Positions 33,553-42,574 of a stretch of 64,000 bases of DNA are shown here, one piece after another (positions within the stretch are counted from its first letter, which is position 1; each line of letters opens with the position of its first letter). The translations under genes were made by a program, and so were the position numbers. The stretch is from Paenibacillus silagei (GTDB taxonomy: Bacteria > Bacillota > Bacilli > Paenibacillales > Paenibacillaceae): positions 48,815 through 112,814 of the forward strand of contig NZ_JAGGLV010000024.1 of the NCBI RefSeq assembly GCF_017874735.1, read 5' to 3'. Below the pieces are notes generated by a model that made no database searches, was not told where the DNA came from, and saw only the letters and a list, made by a program, of their open reading frames with translations.

Positions 33553-36513
33553 ATGACCTCTTTATCCTCAGCCTTGCCGGTCCACTTACGGTGGCTGAAC
33601 CCGCCTGCTATGGCTGCGGGAGTGACCTGGGGGGTTCCCTGGTCCAAGGGCGATCTGAAGCGCGGCGAACTGGACGCGCTATGTCTTAGCGGAGCAGACG
33701 ATGGCTCCTGTCTGCCGCTGCAGAGCCGCCCGGCTGCGTATTGGCCGGACGGCAGCATCAAATGGTCTTTGCATTCTGCCGTATGCCCTGAAGGGAATAC
33801 GGCAGGATATACGCTGGAACGCTCTTCCAGGCAGAGCGCTGTGTCCGCAGCCTTCCGGGTATCCGTGGAAGAGACGGAAGAAGCTTATATTGTCGATACC
33901 GGCAGTATCGTATGCACCTTGGTCAAGCATGGTCCGGGCGTGATCTCGCGGATTATCCGCCGGGACACGGCGGAATCCGGGGGAGCGGACGGCGATCATG
34001 GATATTATGGAGCTGCGGAGGCGGGGTTGGGATCTGGTGCAGGTGCTGAGGTGAGTGCAGGTGTTGATGATAGTGTAGTTGTTGAGGTGAGTGTAGGCGC
34101 TGATGTGGGTGCGGGTGCTGAGGTGAGTGCAGGTGTTGATGAGAGCGCAGATGCTGAGATAAGTGCGGGTGCGGGCATGAGTGCAGCTACGGATGTTATT
34201 GCGGAATCAGTCGGTGCAACTACATCCGCAGCGCGGCAGCCCTGCACAGCAGAGCAACTGGTGTGCAGCGGCAGCGAGCTGGTCTGCCTCCGCGAGCAGC
34301 GTGACATCCTCAGCGGGGAGCTGACACTGCGGCAGGAGCGGTTCACCGGAGTGACGCTGAAGGCCAGTCTGGAGGAGCGGGGACCGGTGCGTGCCGTGAT
34401 CCGGCTGGACGGGCGGCATAGAAGCACAAAGGGAGCCAGGGAATGGCTTCCTTATACTTTGCGGCTCTATTTCTATGCCGGGCTTGCGTCTATTCGGCTG
34501 GTGCATACCTTCCATTATGACGGCAACCCGCAGCAGGATTTCATCAAGGGGTTGGGCCTGCTGTTCAAGGTGCCGCTCAGCGGTCCGCTGTATAACCGCC
34601 ATGTCCGGCTGGCGGGCGGCGGGGGAATCTTCAGCGAATCCCCCAAGACGCTCCAGACCCGCAGAACCCGGGGCAAATATGCCGGGATGTTCGCCGGGCA
34701 GCTCGAAGGGCAGAGCCAGCACTTCGATCCCGTGGAGGATGCCTATTTCACCAGCCTGCTTCAGGATTCTGCGGTATGGGAGGATTTCCGGCTAGTGCAG
34801 GATTCTTCTGAACATTATGCCGTTCACAAGCGTACAGGAGCGGATTGCGTCTGGATTAAGGGCGCTGAAGGCCGGAGGGCCGGAGGACTTGGCTATATTG
34901 GCTGTGACGGAGGAGGTCTGGCTGCCGGAGTGAAGGATTTCTGGCAGAAGCATCCGTCCGGGCTGGAGATCAGCGGCACCTCCGGCGCGGAAGCGGCGTT
35001 AACCGTCTGGTTCTGGACGCCGGAAGCTCCGGGCATGGACCTGCGCCACTACGATACGAAGACGCATGTTGAGTCCTCCTATGAAGGTGCGGAGGAGCTG
35101 AGGGCAACCCCTTACGGCATCGCCAATACGAACGAGCTGATCTTGTGGTGTACCTTGCGGACGCCGGATTCCGGGCAGCTTCGGCAGATGCAGCAGCAGG
35201 TTAATGAACCCCCGCTGCTAGTCTGTGAACCCGAATATTATCACCGCAGCCGGGCGTTTGGACTGTGGAGCCTGCCGGACCGCAGCACGCCAGTCAAGGC
35301 GTACCTGGAGGAGCGGCTGGACGGGATTATCGGCTTTTACCAGAAGGAGATTGAGCAGCGGAAGTGGTATGGCCTGTGGGATTACGGCGACTTCATGCAC
35401 AGCTATGATTCTGTCCGCCATGTCTGGAATTATGATCTGGGCGGCTGTGCCTGGCAGAATGCCGAGCTGGTGCCGAATATGTGGCTGTGGGTGAGCTTCC
35501 TGCGGACCGGACGCGCGGATATTTACCGGATGGCCGAGGCGATGACCCGGCATACCAGCGAGGTGGATGTGTATCATTTCGGGGAATATGCGGGTCTTGG
35601 CTCCCGGCATAATGTCGTACACTGGGGCTGCGGCTGCAAGGAAGCGCGGATTGCCATGGCCGGACTGCACCGCTATTACTATTATCTGACCGGTGATGAG
35701 CGGACGGGCGACATCATGGACAGTGTGAAGGATGCGGATTATTCCACGGTAAATCTGGACCCGATGCGGGCTTATTTTGCGAAGGATGAATTCAAGACGC
35801 ATGTGCGCGTGGGGCCGGATTGGGCCGCGTTCAGCTCGGGTTGGATGACCCGCTGGGAACGTTATGAGGATACCTTTTACCGTGACAAAATCCTAACTGG
35901 CATCGATTGCATCAAAGCAACCAATCTGCGGCTGATCTCCGGTCCAACCTATGGTTACGATCCAGCAACGGGAATTCTCAGTCCCATGGGCGACGATAAC
36001 TGGGGCCGGCATCTGGCGATCTGCATGGGCGGGCCGCAGGTATGGTTCGAGCTGGCGATGATGCTGGAGGACCCGGAGTGGGAGGACATGCTCGCTGAGT
36101 TCGGTGTCTTCTATAACTTGCCGGAAGAAGAGCAGCAGCTTAGATCCGGGGGAGCGATTACAGGCAAGCAGCGCTTCGAGCATCCGGTGCTGAGTGTGGC
36201 TATTGCCGCCTACGGCGCATGGGTCAAGGATGACCGCGCTACGGCGGAGCTTTGCTGGAGCATATTGCTTGAGAATCCGTTCGGGAAGCTACGGCTGGAG
36301 GAGGAAGTGAAGCGGGTTACGTATACAGAAGCGCTCGATGAGATTGACTGGATAAATACGAATGAAGCCTCGCAGTGGTCGCTGAATACGATCATTGCGC
36401 TGGAGCTGATTGCTGAAGCTCTGCCTGCACGTGAAGGAGTGTCGGGAGCGGGTGATGCAGCTAGTGCCTTAGCTAATGCGGAAGATGGCGGAAGTGCTAG
36501 GGATGGCGCGTGA
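33553..36513 (+). CDS. YetA / PL26-like exo-rhamnogalacturonan lyase family protein with internal repeat
   Basis: 986 residues. The N-terminal block (G-V-P-W-S-K-G at about 22-28, then Y-W-P-D-G-S-I-K-W) and the large helical-barrel region (Y-G-L-W-D-Y-G-D-F-M-H-S and N-V-V-H-W-G-C-G) match the PcRGLX/YetA family, whose fungal member is a PL26 exo-rhamnogalacturonan lyase. YetA of B. subtilis is about 857 residues. The extra length here is mainly an insert at about 160-215 made of four 12-residue Gly/Ala/Val/Asp-rich repeats and a C-terminal low-complexity tail (about 955-986). No signal peptide, so it should act inside the cell on imported oligomers. The assignment to the family is fair; the activity is inferred. 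Confidence 0.78.
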   Translation: MTSLSSALPVHLRWLNPPAMAAGVTWGVPWSKGDLKRGELDALCLSGADDGSCLPLQSRPAAYWPDGSIKWSLHSAVCPEGNTAGYTLERSSRQSAVSAAFRVSVEETEEAYIVDTGSIVCTLVKHGPGVISRIIRRDTAESGGADGDHGYYGAAEAGLGSGAGAEVSAGVDDSVVVEVSVGADVGAGAEVSAGVDESADAEISAGAGMSAATDVIAESVGATTSAARQPCTAEQLVCSGSELVCLREQRDILSGELTLRQERFTGVTLKASLEERGPVRAVIRLDGRHRSTKGAREWLPYTLRLYFYAGLASIRLVHTFHYDGNPQQDFIKGLGLLFKVPLSGPLYNRHVRLAGGGGIFSESPKTLQTRRTRGKYAGMFAGQLEGQSQHFDPVEDAYFTSLLQDSAVWEDFRLVQDSSEHYAVHKRTGADCVWIKGAEGRRAGGLGYIGCDGGGLAAGVKDFWQKHPSGLEISGTSGAEAALTVWFWTPEAPGMDLRHYDTKTHVESSYEGAEELRATPYGIANTNELILWCTLRTPDSGQLRQMQQQVNEPPLLVCEPEYYHRSRAFGLWSLPDRSTPVKAYLEERLDGIIGFYQKEIEQRKWYGLWDYGDFMHSYDSVRHVWNYDLGGCAWQNAELVPNMWLWVSFLRTGRADIYRMAEAMTRHTSEVDVYHFGEYAGLGSRHNVVHWGCGCKEARIAMAGLHRYYYYLTGDERTGDIMDSVKDADYSTVNLDPMRAYFAKDEFKTHVRVGPDWAAFSSGWMTRWERYEDTFYRDKILTGIDCIKATNLRLISGPTYGYDPATGILSPMGDDNWGRHLAICMGGPQVWFELAMMLEDPEWEDMLAEFGVFYNLPEEEQQLRSGGAITGKQRFEHPVLSVAIAAYGAWVKDDRATAELCWSILLENPFGKLRLEEEVKRVTYTEALDEIDWINTNEASQWSLNTIIALELIAEALPAREGVSGAGDAASALANAEDGGSARDGA
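34041..34184 (+). repeat. Four 36-base tandem repeats inside the YetA-like gene
   Basis: Units start near 34041, 34077, 34113 and 34149 and encode the 12-residue repeats G-A-E-V-S-A-G-V-D-D-S-V, V-V-E-V-S-V-G-A-D-V-G-A, G-A-E-V-S-A-G-V-D-E-S-A and D-A-E-I-S-A-G-A-G-M-S-A. A 26-base stretch is identical between units one and three (72 apart). The frame is kept. Confidence 0.85.
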
Positions 36514-36610
36514 GCTGGTGAGGAAGCTGGTTCAGGAACTGGTTCAGAAGCTGGGATTAGTGCGAGGGCTGGTGCCAGAATTGACAAGCGTGCGGGTGCC
36601 GGGAAAGGAG
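36514..36610 (+). repeat. Low-complexity GAAGCTGGTTCAGG tract after the YetA-like gene
   Basis: The 3' end of the gene and the gap before the next one share imperfect repeats of GCTGGTnAGGAAGCTGGTT / GGAACTGGTTCAGAAGCTGG. The style is like the coding repeat at 34041-34184. The stop codon falls inside this tract, so the C-terminal tail of the protein is probably a by-product of repeat growth. Confidence 0.55.
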
Positions 36611-36620
36611 ATGTGGTTCA

Positions 36621-37316
36621 ATGATTACGCAGCAGGCTGATGCAGGTGTTCCTGAGGGCTGGCGGGAGATCTACCACAATACGCTGGAGGGTTCCGCACA
36701 GGTGGAAGGCTTCCGTATGGAAGGCGATGGCGCAGTTACTTTTCCGCAGGGACGGTTAAGGCTTGAGAGCACCCGCGGGGCTGAGGAAGGACAGAAAGCG
36801 AATGTGGTTTTCTGGTGCCCTGAGGTTTTTCCGGCGGAGCTTGCCGTCTCCTGGAGATTCCGTCCGCTGCGGGAGCCGGGGCTGGCCATTCTGTTCTTCG
36901 CGGCTGCCGGTGCCGGGGGCAAGGATCTGTTCGACCCGTCCCTGCCGGTCCGCACGGGCGAATATGACCAGTATCATCATGGGGAGATGGATGCCTATCA
37001 TATCTCGTATTTTCGCCGGATGTGGGAGGAGGAGCGGGCTTTTCACACCTGTAATCTGCGCAAAAGCTACGGCTTCCACCTTGTCGCCCAAGGCGCTGAT
37101 CCGCTCCCGGATACCGCCGATATGACCGAGGCCTACCGGATGCTGGTGGTGAAGCGGGGAGCCGCTGTGACTTTTTCCATCAATGAATTGCCGGTGCTGC
37201 ATTGGGTGGATGATGGCTCTTCCTTCGGTCCGCTGCTCGGCGCAGGCCGACTAGGCTTCCGCCAGATGGCCCCGCTGATTGCCGAATATAGCGATCTGAT
37301 TGTCTATGCTCCGTGA
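36621..37316 (+). CDS. DUF1961 protein (YesU-like)
   Basis: 231 residues, no signal peptide. The block near 90-105 (R-E-P-G-L-A-I-L-F-F-A-A), Y-H-H-G-E-M-D-A-Y-H-I-S-Y-F-R-R (about 118-133) and the central N-L-R-K-S-Y-G-F belong to DUF1961, a concanavalin-like fold represented by B. subtilis YesU, which lies in the rhamnogalacturonan cluster. The activity is not established. GGAAAGGAGATG ribosome site. The last codons overlap an open frame of the next gene, but that gene's real start is 113 bases later. Confidence 0.85.
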   Translation: MITQQADAGVPEGWREIYHNTLEGSAQVEGFRMEGDGAVTFPQGRLRLESTRGAEEGQKANVVFWCPEVFPAELAVSWRFRPLREPGLAILFFAAAGAGGKDLFDPSLPVRTGEYDQYHHGEMDAYHISYFRRMWEEERAFHTCNLRKSYGFHLVAQGADPLPDTADMTEAYRMLVVKRGAAVTFSINELPVLHWVDDGSSFGPLLGAGRLGFRQMAPLIAEYSDLIVYAP

Positions 37317-37344
37317 GGCCGCAGGCTGGGCGGATGAACATATG

Positions 37345-37385
37345 CGTCCACTCCAAACATTCTCTGGAGTCACGGCTATCCCATA
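37345..37385 (+). repeat. Fragment of the dispersed structured element (3' part)
   Basis: CCAAACATTCTCTGGAGTCACGG followed by TATCCCATA matches the end of copy A at 27203-27232. The stem-forming part is absent. Confidence 0.6.
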
Positions 37386-37429
37386 ACAGAAAATATACAA
37401 GTTCAATTTACGAAGGAGGCTTAACTGCA

Positions 37430-38230
37430 ATGCCGGGAGTGTATTACTGCTATCCGCAAGGCCGTCATAAGGCGCTGACCATGAGCTATGATGATGGACG
37501 GCGGGCAGATGAACGGCTGGTAGGCCTGTTCAATCAGTATGGAATCAAGGGCAGCTTCCATCTGAATTCAGGGCTGCTTGGCGAAGGGGACCGTATCAGG
37601 GCGGACGAGGTTGCGGCTCTCTACCACGGACATGAGGTCAGCGTGCATACGCGGAGTCATCCGACGCTGGCGCGCTGCCCGCAGGAGCTGGTCGTGGAGG
37701 AAATTATGGAGGACCGCAGGGTGCTGGAAGGGCTGGTCCGCCAGCCTGTGCGGGGGATGTCTTACCCGAACGGCTCCTATACGCAGGAGATCAAGGCGCT
37801 GCTGCCGCATCTGGGCATTGAATATGCCCGAACGGTGCAGTCTACCGGCGGGTTCGCTCTCCCGGAGGACTGGCTGGACTGGCAGGCGACCTGTCATCAT
37901 AACCGGGAGCTGCTGACTCACGGGGAGGCTTTTGTGGGGCTGCATAAGCGACAGTATCTGTACCTGATGTATGTCTGGGGACATAGCTACGAGTTCGACA
38001 ATGACAACAACTGGGACCTGATGGAGCGCTTCTGCGCCATGGCGGGCGGACGCGGCGACATCTGGTATGCGACGAATCTGGAGCTGGTGCATTACATGAA
38101 GGCTTGCCGGGAGTTGCTGTTCTCGGCGGCGAGGGACTTTGTCTATAATCCGGGAGCGGCTGCTGTCTGGCTCGAGGTTGACGGTACGGCAGTCGAGGTG
38201 CCCGGGGGACAGACTGTGGATCTGGGCTGA
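37430..38230 (+). CDS. Polysaccharide deacetylase family protein (NodB fold)
   Basis: 266 residues. NodB motif 1 is S-Y-D-D-G-R (about 18-23, with the catalytic base and metal-binding Asp). Motif 2 is H-T-R-S-H-P (about 73-78), giving the two metal-binding His. Motif 3 is M-S-Y-P-N-G-S-Y (about 108-115). No signal peptide, so a cytosolic de-N- or de-O-acetylase for imported acetylated oligosaccharides fits, for example acetylated rhamnogalacturonan. AAGGAGG stands ten bases before the ATG at 37430; the open frame upstream contains a repeat fragment and has no ribosome site. Confidence 0.85.
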   Translation: MPGVYYCYPQGRHKALTMSYDDGRRADERLVGLFNQYGIKGSFHLNSGLLGEGDRIRADEVAALYHGHEVSVHTRSHPTLARCPQELVVEEIMEDRRVLEGLVRQPVRGMSYPNGSYTQEIKALLPHLGIEYARTVQSTGGFALPEDWLDWQATCHHNRELLTHGEAFVGLHKRQYLYLMYVWGHSYEFDNDNNWDLMERFCAMAGGRGDIWYATNLELVHYMKACRELLFSAARDFVYNPGAAAVWLEVDGTAVEVPGGQTVDLG

Positions 38231-38264
38231 TACAGAACAGGGATAGAGTGAAGGAGGAAGTATT

Positions 38265-39539
38265 GTGAATCATACGGATCATAGTCAAAAGCTACACCGG
38301 CTGGCCGGGCTGGATATCTCCGCTGCCGGTCCAAGATGCAAAATGCTGCTCGGCGATCTGGACGGGGACGGACGGGCTGAACTGCTGCTGGTGCAGCCGG
38401 ATAACCGCCAGGATGTCCGTTATATTCCGCATCAGGTGCAGTGCCTGACGGCTTATAATCTGGATGGACGTCTGCTGTGGCAGACGGGAACACCAGACCC
38501 GGGCGCGGGCAGCCAAGGCTCCGATTATCCGGCGCAGATTGCCGATATCGATGGTGACGGGGCTCTGGAGGTGCTGTGTGTGATGAAGGATCAGCTACAT
38601 ATTCTGGAGGGGGCGACAGGTAAGGTCAAAGCGGTACATCCGCTGCCGGCGAAGGAGGCTCATGACTGTATCATTATTGCCAACCTGTCAGGCGGCGACT
38701 CTCCTTCCGACATCATTCTCAAAGACCGCTACCATCAGCTGTGGGCGCTGGATCGGGACTTCCGGCTGCTCTGGACCCATCAGGGCAATGTGGGGCACTA
38801 TCCCTGGGTGTACGATCTGGACGGTGACGGACGCGATGAGGTGATGGCCGGATATGATCTGCTGAGTGCGGAGGGCAAGCGGCTATGGAGCTGCAAGGAT
38901 CTGGACGATCACGCGGATTGCCTGTGGGTCGGCGATGTGAACGGAGACGGGTTACCGGAGCTGGTCATCGGCGGCAGTGTGACGGTGATGTACAACCGTG
39001 ACGGGCGCGAGCTGTGGCGGTACGAAGGCTCTGTCGAGTCGCAGCATCTGGCGCTCGGGCGGTTCCGCCCGGAACTGCCCGGCCTGCAGATTGCGGGCCT
39101 TGACCGTCTGGTCCGCGAGGATGACGGCAAGGGTCTGCGGGGCAAGGATGCCATGTTCCTGCTGGACCAATCCGGCCGGGAGCTGTGGAAGGAAGAGCGC
39201 ACCACCGACGGCTGGCTGACCATTGTCGAAGCCGTCAGCCGGTTCTGGCCGGATGCACCGGACTATATTCTGGCGTACCGCCGGGGCGAAGCAGTGCTTC
39301 CCGCACTCTATGACGGCTATATGAATATCGTTGCCGAGTTCGCCGAGCAGGGTTACGCCGTGCATGGGGATCTTCTTGGCAGCGGAACCGAGCAGGTCAT
39401 TATTTATACAGATGAACTGGCCGCCGTCTATGCCGGTGAAGCGCTCCCGCTGCAAGCGGCGCACCCCGGGCAACAGCTGCCCCAGCCCAAACGCCTGTAC
39501 AGCTCCACCCTGTACCCCGGCGGTGAGGTGGCGTTGTGA
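38265..39539 (+). CDS. FG-GAP / VCBS beta-propeller protein
   Basis: 424 residues. At least four calcium-binding D-x-D-G-D-G loops are seen: G-D-L-D-G-D-G-R-A-E (about 30), A-D-I-D-G-D-G-A-L-E (about 88), Y-D-L-D-G-D-G-R-D-E (about 188) and G-D-V-N-G-D-G-L-P-E (about 224). The spacing suggests a seven- or eight-bladed propeller. Loops such as G-H-Y-P-W-V-Y-D-L-D-G-D-G recall PL11 rhamnogalacturonan lyases (YesW/YesX), but the chain is about 200 residues shorter than those enzymes and I see no signal peptide. It is either a divergent lyase or a binding/accessory propeller. GTG start with GAAGGAGG; its stop overlaps the start of the next gene. Confidence 0.75.
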   Translation: MNHTDHSQKLHRLAGLDISAAGPRCKMLLGDLDGDGRAELLLVQPDNRQDVRYIPHQVQCLTAYNLDGRLLWQTGTPDPGAGSQGSDYPAQIADIDGDGALEVLCVMKDQLHILEGATGKVKAVHPLPAKEAHDCIIIANLSGGDSPSDIILKDRYHQLWALDRDFRLLWTHQGNVGHYPWVYDLDGDGRDEVMAGYDLLSAEGKRLWSCKDLDDHADCLWVGDVNGDGLPELVIGGSVTVMYNRDGRELWRYEGSVESQHLALGRFRPELPGLQIAGLDRLVREDDGKGLRGKDAMFLLDQSGRELWKEERTTDGWLTIVEAVSRFWPDAPDYILAYRRGEAVLPALYDGYMNIVAEFAEQGYAVHGDLLGSGTEQVIIYTDELAAVYAGEALPLQAAHPGQQLPQPKRLYSSTLYPGGEVAL

Positions 39540-42001
39540 TGGGGGGGAGGGACGAGAATGCAGCGGTGAGTGCAGAGGACGGGCATGACGTGAAGGGTGA
39601 TGCCGAGCAGGCCAATGTTCCAGCCTACTTTCATCCGCGTCATTCCATCGTCCGCACAGCCGGAGAGCATACGGAAGCGATGCTTGCCATCATAGCGAAC
39701 CGCTATATTGGTGCGAATCCGCCGCAGCCTCCGGTCTATCGTGTGCATCTGGAGAACAGCTTCCCGCGGCTGGCGGATTGCCGGTATGAAATGAACCTGA
39801 AGGAGCGGCTGCCTGAGCTGGAGGACGGGGAATTTGTCTATGCCTGGGGGAAGCTGTGGAGCGATACGGACAGCGATATTCCGCTCGCTCTCAGTTGCTT
39901 CGGTCCGGTGACAGTCTATGTTGGCGGCATTGCCGTGTTCGTGTCCAATCTGAACGATGATGTGTTCCCGGACCGCAAGGTGTTCTTCCGTACCGGTCTC
40001 AAGGCAGGGTGGAATCACTTCCTGCTGGAGTGTACCGCAGTTGGTACCGGCTGCGGCGGGATTTTTGGCACCGGGAGCGTGAAGGGCGCGCCGCTGCATT
40101 TTCTGGCCCCGACTGCGGAGCGCAGCGGCTGTGAGGGCTGGATCTACAGCGCGCCGCAGCAGAGCAGATGGACGCTGCAGCCGGAGGGCGGCGGCGTTCC
40201 TGAGGGAGAGGCTGCGGCGCAACGCGCGGAGCCTTCGCAGCGCGTCCGCTGCGGCGAAGCCGCGGAGGCCGCCGAAGCTGCGCTGGCGGCCCGCTGTGCC
40301 TGGTATCCGGCGGCCGGATGGCCGGATACCAAGGCACAGGGCGGGAACCTCGCGCGCGTGCTCGGCGAGGTTCCCGGCGCGAAGGCGCTGGCCTGGAGCC
40401 GGCTGGCGGTGAGTGCGCCGGGCGGAATGAACGTCCGGCTGGTCCTCCGCAGCCGGGATGTAGCGGCACTCAAAGTCTGCGTGGATGGCAGGCTTGCCGC
40501 CATCCAGCCCGAAGCGAGTGCCGGCCTTGAGTGTGTGCTGCCGCTGAGCTTCGGCAGCCACGACCTGCTGGTCGAGGCCGTGTGCGGCGGCCCCGGGTGG
40601 GGCTTCCGCCTGGAAGCGGCTGCGGCTGGGAACACATCAGAAGTACAGGTGGAAGCGGAGTGTAGCGCGGCTTTTGCGGAAGCTTCACCCTGCTGCTCTC
40701 CGCAGGGAACCTTGAATAAGGGAGCTGGCGCCAGTGGAGTCCACGGCACAGTGAAGCTGGTGAGTCCTTGCCCGGTGGAAGGGCAGACCGGGCCATGGCT
40801 GTACCTGGGTCCGTTTCTGCAATCGGCGGCACCGCAGCCTGCGGAAGCGGCTTCTATGGCTGCTCCCTTCGGTGAAGGGGCGGAGGAATGCTTTTGGCGG
40901 GTGGACCGTCCTGGTGGCGCAGTCAGGCCCTATCTGGAGAGTGCGCTGTACGGACGCTGGAATTATCCGCTGGGGGTGACCCTCTATGGTCTGCTGCGTA
41001 CCGGTCAGGCTCTGGACGATCCTCATTATTCCGCATATACCAGAGGACATATTGAGCAGTGTACCCGGCTTCATGCTTATTCGCTCTGGGACCGCAGCCG
41101 CTATGGTGCTCCGGGGATCAATCAGCAGCTGGCGCTTATGGACTCACTGGATGACTGCGGCTCCTTCGGTGCGACGATGCTGGCCGCCCATGCCGGACAG
41201 TCATTGCAAGGAGCGCCTGAAACAGCGGCGTATATCGCCCGGTACATTCATGAGACGCAGTCCCGCGATGAGCAGGGGGCGCTCTACCGTACACGGGGCA
41301 CCACCGACTTCATGCAGAGAACGATGTGGTGCGATGATCTGTATATGAGCACTCCGTTCCTGAGCCGGTATTATCTGTTGACGGGCGATCCCGCTTATCT
41401 GGATGATGCAGTGTCACAGTTTCTCCATTACCGTAATCGGCTGTTCCAGCCGGAGCTTGGCATTATGCATCATGTGTATGATTACAAATTCAGCAAGCCG
41501 AACGGGGTAGCCTGGGGAAGAGGCAATGGCTGGGTGCTGTTCTCGCTGACTGAGCTGCTGGAGGTACTGCCGGAGCAGCATCCGCAGCGGGAAGAACTGC
41601 TGGACTTTTACCGGACGCTGTGCGAAGGATATTTACGGCTGCAGGACGCCGCAGGATTATGGCATCAGGTTCTGACCGATCCCGAATCTTATGCGGAGGC
41701 ATCCTGTTCCTCGATGTTCGTGTATGCTTTTGCGCGCGGCGTGCGCAGAGCTTGGCTGACAGAGCCGAATCCATATACCGATGCAGCGTTACGCGGCTGG
41801 ACGGCGCTGGCCGAATACTGTATCGACTATCAGGGGAATGTCTATGGCGTCTGCCGGGGCTCGGGGTATTCCTTCAACAAACTATATTACAAAGAACAGC
41901 TGACCTGGCAGCTCAACGATACTCACGGAATCGGCATTGTGCTGCTGGCCGGTATTGAAGCGCTTGAGCTTAGGCGGGAGCTGAAGGCGCAGCGCATGTA
42001 A
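39536..42001 (+). CDS. GH105 unsaturated rhamnogalacturonyl hydrolase with long N-terminal region
   Basis: 821 residues. Residues about 450-815 form the (alpha/alpha)6 barrel of GH105/GH88 enzymes (YteR/YesR): Y-P-L-G-V-T-L-Y-G-L-L, M-W-C-D-D-L-Y-M-S-T-P-F with the catalytic Asp region, W-G-R-G-N-G-W and C-S-S-M-F-V-Y-A-F. It removes the 4,5-unsaturated galacturonyl residue left by lyases. The first 440 residues are extra for this family: a beta-rich part (about 35-200), an Ala-rich high-GC stretch (about 200-265), and another beta-rich part. GTG 39536 overlaps the previous stop (GTGA); ATG 39539 is the alternative. It is the last gene of the locus. Confidence 0.87.
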   Translation: MMGGRDENAAVSAEDGHDVKGDAEQANVPAYFHPRHSIVRTAGEHTEAMLAIIANRYIGANPPQPPVYRVHLENSFPRLADCRYEMNLKERLPELEDGEFVYAWGKLWSDTDSDIPLALSCFGPVTVYVGGIAVFVSNLNDDVFPDRKVFFRTGLKAGWNHFLLECTAVGTGCGGIFGTGSVKGAPLHFLAPTAERSGCEGWIYSAPQQSRWTLQPEGGGVPEGEAAAQRAEPSQRVRCGEAAEAAEAALAARCAWYPAAGWPDTKAQGGNLARVLGEVPGAKALAWSRLAVSAPGGMNVRLVLRSRDVAALKVCVDGRLAAIQPEASAGLECVLPLSFGSHDLLVEAVCGGPGWGFRLEAAAAGNTSEVQVEAECSAAFAEASPCCSPQGTLNKGAGASGVHGTVKLVSPCPVEGQTGPWLYLGPFLQSAAPQPAEAASMAAPFGEGAEECFWRVDRPGGAVRPYLESALYGRWNYPLGVTLYGLLRTGQALDDPHYSAYTRGHIEQCTRLHAYSLWDRSRYGAPGINQQLALMDSLDDCGSFGATMLAAHAGQSLQGAPETAAYIARYIHETQSRDEQGALYRTRGTTDFMQRTMWCDDLYMSTPFLSRYYLLTGDPAYLDDAVSQFLHYRNRLFQPELGIMHHVYDYKFSKPNGVAWGRGNGWVLFSLTELLEVLPEQHPQREELLDFYRTLCEGYLRLQDAAGLWHQVLTDPESYAEASCSSMFVYAFARGVRRAWLTEPNPYTDAALRGWTALAEYCIDYQGNVYGVCRGSGYSFNKLYYKEQLTWQLNDTHGIGIVLLAGIEALELRRELKAQRM

Positions 42002-42047
42002 GAGTTGTAGAGTAATAGAGGCTGCTAAAAAAAGTAATTTATCAATC

Positions 42048-42108
42048 AGAGGCTATTGCTACTCATGCAGAGTTATCTTCAATCTGCTTGAGTTCGATAG
42101 CCTCTTCT
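42048..42108 (+). terminator. Possible terminator of the rhamnogalacturonan locus
   Basis: AGAGGCTAT (42048-42056) pairs perfectly with ATAGCCTCT (42097-42105) and is followed by TCTTC. The loop is 40 bases long and the T tract is poor, so this is a weak call. Confidence 0.4.
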
Positions 42109-42207
42109 TCATGTAGCCGTACAGCCGCAGAACCCGGGAATCGCGCGTATACAGAATACAGCGAAAATGAGAGGAATAAATCCCTCTGAGCCGTCAGAAT
42201 GAAGAGC

Positions 42208-42380
42208 AGAAGTGCCCCTGAATTCGCCGAAAGCGGGCGGAGAACGTAAATGAAGAGCAGAAGTGCCCCTGAATTCGCCGAAAACGGGCATGGAACGTAA
42301 ATGAAGAGCACAAGTGCCCCTGAATTTGCCGAAAACGGGCATGGAGCGTAAATGAAGAGCACAAATGCCCCTGAATCCCC
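42208..42380 (+). repeat. 51-base repeat array, AAGTGCCCCTGAA type, four units
   Basis: Aligned points 42208, 42259, 42310 and 42361 are each 51 apart. Units are highly conserved over their whole length (AATGAAGAGCACAAGTGCCC then TGAATTCGCCGAAAACGGG), unlike the array at 13140. A related AGGAATAAATCCCTC core lies at 42172. This is the same flank as in 21141-21313. Confidence 0.85.
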
Positions 42381-42389
42381 CACAGCCAC

Positions 42390-42433
42390 GCAAAAACCCC
42401 GCAGGCGAAAATTCGCTTCCTGCGGGTTTTTGC
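42390..42433. terminator. Bidirectional terminator
   Basis: Long stem GCAAAAACCC...GCAGG / CCTGCGGGTTTTTGC with a small loop. It has A residues on one side and T residues on the other, so it can stop transcripts from both strands. It lies 140 bases beyond the stop of the small minus-strand gene. Confidence 0.85.
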
Positions 42434-42486
42434 AAATATAAGAACTTATATGTTTCACACGATAACTTATCCTTCTATTTCTCGCT

Positions 42487-42527
42487 GAAACGGTACCGTC
42501 CTTTAAAAGGACGGCAAAGCCGTTTCC
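42487..42527. repeat. Two-part inverted repeat
   Basis: CCGTCCTTT-A-AAAGGACGG (42496-42514) is a perfect hairpin. Outside it GAAACGG pairs with CCGTTTC (42520-42526). No T tract, so probably not a terminator; it would lie in the 3' untranslated region of the small minus-strand gene. Confidence 0.6.
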
Positions 42528-42574
42528 ACTTGGCGGAGTGCCTTACGGGTATGTAGCATAGGCAGGCTGTGGGG

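Noticed and set aside
42063..42458. 131-codon minus-strand frame with 17-residue repeats
   Set aside because: It is the 51-base array read through, and it runs across the terminator at 42390-42433.
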